In this document: positions 9,159 through 12,778 of the stretch, one piece after another | Position numbering within the stretch: the first letter of the stretch is position 1 | Layout of the letters: every line of letters begins with the position of its first letter | Assembly: GCA_029859145.1 (NCBI GenBank) | Contig: JAOUDT010000016.1 | Coordinates: forward strand, 1-12,778 | Origin: Dehalococcoidia bacterium | Lineage (GTDB): Bacteria; Chloroflexota; Dehalococcoidia; GIF9; AB-539-J10 | DNA: 12,778 nt | Direction: 5' to 3' | The notes under the pieces: generated by a model | Seen by the model: the letters and a program-made list of their open reading frames with translations, nothing else | Databases searched by the model: none | Told to the model about the DNA's origin: nothing | Program-made: the position numbers and the translations under genes

Positions 9159-9257
9159 AGAGGAAACGATCCTGATTGTTCAAAACAACTTTTTAAAGGC
9201 ATTGATTGGGAAAATGCAAAATGACAAGGGCAAAAGAGAATGGGAACATAACACAAA
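9159..9257 (-). promoter_or_regulatory. Predicted 5' leader of the rpoB transcript
   Basis: From the predicted transcription start near 9257, a leader of about 99 nt precedes rpoB. It is pyrimidine-rich and mostly unstructured by eye. It holds a small hairpin (TTGTT/AACAA with a 3-nt loop, 9188-9176) just before the weak AGGA ribosome site, and an 18-codon hydrophobic ORF (9249-9193, ATG to TAA) without a clear ribosome site. I see no known riboswitch or L10-type binding structure. The leader's existence depends on the promoter call. Confidence 0.4.
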
Positions 9258-9263
9258 CCGCTA

Positions 9264-9292
9264 ACTATAGCACCATACTCAAATTTTGTCAA
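9264..9292 (-). promoter_or_regulatory. Strong sigma-70-type promoter for rpoB-rpoC-ruvB
   Basis: On the minus strand TTGACA (9292-9287) is a perfect -35 box. It is followed by exactly 17 bp and then TATAGT (9269-9264), five of six matches to the -10 consensus, preceded by TGC, an extended -10 TG dinucleotide. Transcription would begin around 9257. This is close to the best possible match for a housekeeping promoter and stands at the right distance and orientation for rpoB, as expected for an RNA polymerase operon. Confidence 0.8.
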
Positions 9293-9294
9293 GT

Positions 9295-9323
9295 CCCCTA
9301 GCTACCCACATAGTAGCACGGGG
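9295..9323. repeat. Imperfect inverted repeat touching the rpoB -35 box
   Basis: CCCC (9295-9298) and GCTAC (9301-9305) pair with GTAGC (9313-9317) and GGGG (9320-9323), with a 7-base loop and one 2x2 mismatch. Read on the minus strand it ends two bases before TTGACA. No clear T run follows, so it is a poor intrinsic terminator for the acyl-CoA dehydrogenase transcript. It could equally be a protein-binding operator or chance. Confidence 0.45.
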
Positions 9324-9509
9324 CACCATATTTTGCAAGTTTCTCATCAGTTTACTCTACAGGGGTGAGGTAGCCAGAGATGTGTGTTGACGGTCGAGAA
9401 CCCACTTACACCCGCCACATACCGCTCATCACCTCAATCTTGTACCCATTGTCGGTGAGCAAAAGGGATTTGGATCCGCCGGCTCAAGGAGCCCTCCTGT
9501 CCCGTAAAA
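9324..9509. other. Intergenic region after the acyl-CoA dehydrogenase genes; no convincing gene
   Basis: I see no tRNA and no convincing gene here. It holds a perfect AGGAGGG on the minus strand (9498-9492) just after the dehydrogenase stop, followed by TTG at 9487 and a 17-codon ORF. In another minus frame 25 codons are open (9483-9406) and end in LLLTDNGYKIEVMSGMWRV, which looks protein-like but has no obvious start. A short inverted repeat GGCTC-AAG-GAGCC lies at 9481-9493 without a T run. GTGAGGTAGC (9365-9374) is nearly the reverse complement of GCTACCCAC at 9301-9309. The 67-codon plus-strand ORF beginning at 9380 runs into the dehydrogenase gene and looks spurious. Confidence 0.5.
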
Positions 9510-10643
9510 CTAGAGCCCCAGTCCAACTGCTATCACTTCCCAGTGCAAGTCAGTATCACCGGCGGCAAATTGTGCGGCCTTGACACGACGATAATAGAGA
9601 CCAATATCATGGTCCATGGTATATCCGATAGCCCCATGAGCGCCAATAGCTTCAATACAAATTCGCTGGTAAGCTTCATTGGCTTTAGCTTTGGCGGCGG
9701 AGATTTGCCATGGCGAAGGTGAACCGACGCATATTCCCCACGCTGCTTGATAAAGCAAATACTGCACCGCCTCCACATCAATCAACATGTCAGCCAGTTT
9801 GTGCTGTATCGCCTGAAAAGAGCCGATGGGCCGGTCAAACTGAATTCGCTCCTTGGCATAGCTACTCGTCATGTCCAGGACAGCTTGACATGCCCCAGAC
9901 ATCTCGGCACACTTGAGCACAGCAGCGCGCTGCAATATGAAGTCCGCTATGTCCCACCCTTTGCCTATTTCGCCCAGGATACTATCTGGGGGCACCGTTA
10001 CCCCATCAAAGCTGACCTTGAATTGCCTGTCGCCGCCTACAGTCGGGATGGCTTCCAACTTCACATTTGGTCCCCTGGCATCCACCATAAACAAGGTGAT
10101 TCCATCCTCAGGCTTTTCACCGTCTCCGGTCCTGCCCACCACCAAAACATAATCAGCGATGTGGGCATCAGTAACAAAGAGCTTATGCCCCTCGAGAGTG
10201 TAGTCTTTTCCCCTCAACACAGCACGAAGTCTCACTTCAGAAGCTTTGTATTTGCCTGATGACTCGGCCAGAGCGAAAGCCCATATAGCCTCGCCCTTGG
10301 CTATTTGCGGCAGAAACCTAGCCTTCTGGTCGCTGCTTCCGTAATGAAGCAGAGGCAGAGCACACAGAGCCACAGTGGAAAAGAACGGACCAGGCAGGAT
10401 ATTTCTTCCCATTTCCTCCATCAAGATAACTAAATCCATAAAGCTAGCACCCATGCCGCCATATTCTTCGGGCAAGACGAGCCCCATCCAGCCCAGTTCT
10501 GCCATACGATGCCACACCTGCGGGTCATAGCCTCTTTCATCCTTAGCCATCTCTCTGACTTTAGATTTGGGACACTCCTTGGCCAGGAAATCTCTGGCCG
10601 AAATCCGCAGCATGTCCTGCTCTTCCGTAAAGCTAAAATCCAT
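9510..10643 (-). CDS. Acyl-CoA dehydrogenase family protein, probable non-catalytic subunit of a heteromeric enzyme
   Basis: A 377-residue member of the acyl-CoA dehydrogenase fold: N-terminal helical domain (MDFSFTEEQDMLR), middle beta domain (about 120-225) and C-terminal helical domain with the FAD-contacting RIQFDRPIGSFQAIQHKLAD (266-285) and HGAIGYTMDHDIGLYYRR (336-353). The canonical SEPxAGSD motif is degraded to AESSGKYKASE (126-136). The usual catalytic Glu is absent at both known positions: Gln238 stands where isovaleryl-CoA dehydrogenase has its Glu, and AAGDTD (360-365) replaces the Glu-containing YEGT of the medium-chain enzyme. These replacements recall the alpha2beta2 FadE pairs of mycobacterial steroid breakdown, where one partner supplies the base. 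ATG at 10643 follows AGGG with a 7-base gap. It starts 33 bp after the partner gene, so the two are surely co-transcribed. Substrate unknown. Confidence 0.9.
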   Translation of the reverse strand: MDFSFTEEQDMLRISARDFLAKECPKSKVREMAKDERGYDPQVWHRMAELGWMGLVLPEEYGGMGASFMDLVILMEEMGRNILPGPFFSTVALCALPLLHYGSSDQKARFLPQIAKGEAIWAFALAESSGKYKASEVRLRAVLRGKDYTLEGHKLFVTDAHIADYVLVVGRTGDGEKPEDGITLFMVDARGPNVKLEAIPTVGGDRQFKVSFDGVTVPPDSILGEIGKGWDIADFILQRAAVLKCAEMSGACQAVLDMTSSYAKERIQFDRPIGSFQAIQHKLADMLIDVEAVQYLLYQAAWGICVGSPSPWQISAAKAKANEAYQRICIEAIGAHGAIGYTMDHDIGLYYRRVKAAQFAAGDTDLHWEVIAVGLGL

Positions 10644-10676
10644 GATAAATCCCTAAGAAGTCTACTCCAAAAACCT

Positions 10677-11879
10677 TCAATATGATTTGGGCAGGCCCAG
10701 TCTAAATTGCGCAATGATGCTTTTTTCGACTTCAGCAGTGCCCGCCGCGCTTGCCTGACCGGGAAATCCCAGATATGCACCCTGTATGGCGCCGTTGAGT
10801 TTAGCCCATTCAGAATCCGGGTCGACCTGAGAATATACTCCCAAAATCTCTGCCCCAGTGATAGCCCCCCGTCTCATCGCCTCATCACTCATTATCTTGT
10901 TCCTGGAAGACTCATAGACAGGGATTTGACCCTGACTTATCCGCCATGCAAGCTGGAAGGCGAACACCTTCAATACTTCCAGGTCAATAGCCAGATCAGC
11001 TAGCTTGGCCCGAACCAGATGATTCTTGGACAACGGCTGCCCTTCATACTCAGTTTGAGCAGCATACTCAGCTAGGTCTTCCAAAATCCTCTTCAAACTT
11101 CCATAGGTGGTAGGCGCCAGGCTGCGCCGCTCAAAAGCCAGTGACTGCATAAGATAATACCAGCCTTTATTTTCCTCTCCCACCAGGTTGGAAGCTGGCA
11201 CTCTTACATTATCGAAAAACATTTCATTAAAGTGATGCCGTCCATAGTAATTCAAAATAGGATTAACTGTAATGCCTGGACTCTTCATGTCCACGACGAA
11301 GATGCTGATTCCGTGATGTTTCTTGGCGGCATTGGGATTTGTTCTGACAGCCAGCCAGCACCATCTTGCATGGTGAGCAGCGCTTGTCCACACCTTTTGC
11401 CCATTTATGATATAGTCATCTCCGTCCCTCACCGCTCGTGTCCGGATATTGGCAAAGTCTGAGCCAGCGTTTGGTTCACTGTAGCCAGTGCACCAGACAC
11501 CATCTTTTTCGCCTGAGGCAATCAAAGGCAAATACCTTCCCTTTTGTTCTTCGGTGCCGAACATCATCAAGCAGGGCCCCACCCATTGTATCCCGCTTAT
11601 GCCCATCCATGCCCCTGGTATTCCCCAGTAGGCTATCTCCATTTCATATACCGTCTGCTCCAGGAAAGAGGCACCACGCCCACCATAGTTCTCCGGCCAA
11701 CTCATAGCGAGCCAGCCTTTTTGTGCCAGCTTTCTGGACATGGATATTTCAAAGTCAAAATCCCTGAACTCGCCGTCAATTACCGTATTGCGCATCAAAT
11801 CCGCAGGTAGCTCGGCCTCGGCAAACTTGCGAATTTCCTCCTTCAAGGCCAGCTCTTTCTCGCCCAGTCTAAAGTCCAT
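10677..11879 (-). CDS. Acyl-CoA dehydrogenase, probable catalytic subunit
   Basis: A 400-residue FAD-dependent acyl-CoA dehydrogenase, which would introduce the alpha,beta double bond into an acyl-CoA and pass electrons to an electron-transfer flavoprotein. Visible: N-terminal helices (MDFRLGEKELALKEEIRKFA), PENYGGRGASF (62-72), substrate/FAD motif CTGYSEPNAGSD (130-141), QKVWTS (161-166) and the C-terminal AAGTAEVEKSIIAQFRLGLP (378-397). The Glu of the medium-chain type before GT is Ala here, but Glu250 in LAFERRSLAP aligns by eye with the catalytic Glu254 of isovaleryl-CoA dehydrogenase. The RxQF FAD motif is not recognisable (TEYEGQPLSKN, 276-286); the neighbouring gene carries it. The frame extends to a GTG at 11927, but ATG at 11879 has GGGAAGG five bases upstream and a family-like N-terminus, so I chose it. 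Confidence 0.92.
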   Translation of the reverse strand: MDFRLGEKELALKEEIRKFAEAELPADLMRNTVIDGEFRDFDFEISMSRKLAQKGWLAMSWPENYGGRGASFLEQTVYEMEIAYWGIPGAWMGISGIQWVGPCLMMFGTEEQKGRYLPLIASGEKDGVWCTGYSEPNAGSDFANIRTRAVRDGDDYIINGQKVWTSAAHHARWCWLAVRTNPNAAKKHHGISIFVVDMKSPGITVNPILNYYGRHHFNEMFFDNVRVPASNLVGEENKGWYYLMQSLAFERRSLAPTTYGSLKRILEDLAEYAAQTEYEGQPLSKNHLVRAKLADLAIDLEVLKVFAFQLAWRISQGQIPVYESSRNKIMSDEAMRRGAITGAEILGVYSQVDPDSEWAKLNGAIQGAYLGFPGQASAAGTAEVEKSIIAQFRLGLPKSY

Positions 11880-11884
11880 TCTTG

Positions 11885-11891
11885 CCTTCCC
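11885..11891 (-). promoter_or_regulatory. Ribosome binding site that sets the start of the catalytic acyl-CoA dehydrogenase
   Basis: GGGAAGG on the minus strand, five bases before ATG 11879. The longer in-frame start (GTG 11927) would add 16 residues not expected in this family. Confidence 0.6.
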
Positions 11892-11999
11892 AGAGATTAA
11901 TTGTCCAAGGTGCAATGCCTCTATCACTATGACAATGCCAGCGATGATTCAAACGACGAGGCAAATTACCCATCCGGATAGACCAAATTGTAGTGGCAA

Positions 12000-12012
12000 C
12001 TGTCATTGACAG
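12000..12012. promoter_or_regulatory. Perfect 13-base palindrome, possible operator
   Basis: CTGTCA-T-TGACAG, six-base arms around one base, stands in the 182-bp gap between the SDR stop and the dehydrogenase start. On the minus strand TACAAT (11992-11987), a fair -10 box, follows it, but no good -35 is found at 16-18 bp. A repressor site near an internal promoter is possible. The regulator is not in the window and I do not assign a family. Confidence 0.3.
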
Positions 12013-12061
12013 GACTCTCACGCAATGGGCCAAAGCACCGATGATTGCATACAGCGCGCCA

Positions 12062-12778
12062 TTACTTGGGTTGGGGTGGATCGGGGTTTACCAGATCCTT
12101 GGTCATCGCTGTCGGCATGAACATGAATAGCTCGTCAATCGTCCATCCGCCAACTTTGACCAGTTGCTTCTCTAACATGGGCTCTGAATAGAGCCCAATC
12201 CGGCCTCGCTCTACATAAAATGTCCGCCCATTGACGTTAGCAGCATCGTCAGAAGCGAGCCATACCACCAAAGGAGCAATGTCTTCGGGCTTCATTTGCT
12301 CGAACTTGGCCATAGCTTCCGGCCGAGCCTTCCTCATTTCGTCGCTCAGAGTAAGTCGGGTTCCGGCGTTGGGACGAATACAATTGCACGTTACACCGTA
12401 CCGGCCCATGTCCCGTGCCACTTTCCTTGTCAAGCCGACGATTCCTTCCTTGGCTGCACCGTAATTAGCCTGCCCATACGTAGTAGCATTGAGACCCGCT
12501 ACAGATGCGGTGTTTATGATTCTTCCGTACTTCTGCTGCCGGAATAAGGGACTCGTTGCTCTGATCGTATAGAAATGACCGTAGAGGTGCACCTTGAGCA
12601 CCAAATCCCAGTCTTCTTCGCCCATGTTGAACAACATCCTATCGCGCAGTATCCCGGCATTGTTGACCAGTATGTCGAGTCTGCCAAAGTTATCTATGGC
12701 AGTCTTTACAATGTTCTCGCCCCCCTTCATGGTGGCCACTGAGTCATAGTTGGCCACTGCCTCTCCACCCAGTTTCTT
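12062..12778 (-). CDS. Short-chain dehydrogenase/reductase, (3R)-hydroxyacyl-CoA dehydrogenase-like (N-terminus missing)
   Basis: The gene runs off the right edge: codons before the GTG at 12757 read KKLGGEA and continue into VANYDSV, a sequence typical of this SDR type, so that GTG is internal. About 238 residues are visible; the nucleotide-binding TGxxxGxG start is outside. In visible numbering: LVNNAG (37-42), catalytic Ser92 in INTASVAG, catalytic Tyr106 and Lys110 in NYGAAK, and CIRPNAGTRLT (133-143). This resembles the dehydrogenase half of multifunctional enzyme type 2 (17-beta-HSD4 family), which oxidises (3R)-hydroxyacyl-CoA. A C-terminal extension after the core (about 184-238, from NGRTFYVERG through GRIGLYSEP to the Pro-rich tail NPDPPQPK) is also seen in such single-domain relatives. 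It lies upstream of two acyl-CoA dehydrogenase genes on the same strand, which supports a role in acyl-CoA oxidation. Substrate is inferred, not shown. Confidence 0.88.
   Translation of the reverse strand, partial: KKLGGEAVANYDSVATMKGGENIVKTAIDNFGRLDILVNNAGILRDRMLFNMGEEDWDLVLKVHLYGHFYTIRATSPLFRQQKYGRIINTASVAGLNATTYGQANYGAAKEGIVGLTRKVARDMGRYGVTCNCIRPNAGTRLTLSDEMRKARPEAMAKFEQMKPEDIAPLVVWLASDDAANVNGRTFYVERGRIGLYSEPMLEKQLVKVGGWTIDELFMFMPTAMTKDLVNPDPPQPK

Noticed and set aside
9481..9493. GGCTC-AAG-GAGCC hairpin as terminator of the dehydrogenase transcript
   Set aside because: The stem is only five pairs and no T run follows on the minus strand, so intrinsic termination is unlikely.
9380..9583. 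67-codon plus-strand ORF between rpoB and the dehydrogenase genes
   Set aside because: It runs into the end of the dehydrogenase gene on the opposite strand, has no clear ribosome site, and its translation is unlike a folded protein.
12006..12011. TTGACA on the plus strand as a promoter -35
   Set aside because: No -10-like sequence lies 16-18 bases downstream and no plus-strand gene follows; it is part of the palindrome.

Overview
The window reads as ordinary chromosomal DNA of a bacterium with roughly balanced GC content. I suspect an uncultured Chloroflexota, possibly of the Dehalococcoidia type. The basis is the RNA polymerase subunits (an Actinobacteria-like coiled-coil insertion in beta', a lengthened C-terminal segment in beta, no large trigger-loop insertion) together with a nearby acyl-CoA dehydrogenase/SDR cluster. 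This placement is inference from memory of these families; a phylogeny of RpoB/RpoC would settle it.

Layout from left to right. Positions 2-409 (+) hold the C-terminal end of an unrecognised multi-pass membrane protein cut by the window edge. It converges on a minus-strand block transcribed leftward: rpoB (9158-5556), rpoC (5569-1628) and ruvB (1594-557). rpoB and rpoC overlap by 14 bp, and rpoC and ruvB are 33 bp apart, so one transcript is likely. It would start at a very good sigma-70-type promoter (TTGACA, 17 bp, extended -10 TGcTATAGT) about 100 nt before rpoB and end near a hairpin plus T7 run at 472-416. rplJ/rplL are not directly upstream of rpoB here.

Further right, a second minus-strand cluster carries a partial SDR oxidoreductase (12778-12062, cut by the window edge), a 400-residue acyl-CoA dehydrogenase (11879-10677) and a 377-residue acyl-CoA dehydrogenase (10643-9510). 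The two dehydrogenases look like complementary subunits of one heteromeric enzyme: the first keeps the candidate catalytic Glu and the SEPNAGSD motif, and the second keeps the R-x-Q-F FAD motif but has no Glu at either usual catalytic position. The SDR resembles (3R)-hydroxyacyl-CoA dehydrogenases, so the cluster probably carries out beta-oxidation-type steps on an acyl-CoA, perhaps a bulky or cyclic one.

The two blocks are separated by 351 bp (9159-9509) holding the rpoB promoter and leader, inverted repeats and possibly a decayed or very small ORF. I found no CRISPR array, no tRNA or rRNA, no intact mobile element and no clearly novel system. The most interesting items are the complementary dehydrogenase pair and the regulatory region before rpoB.
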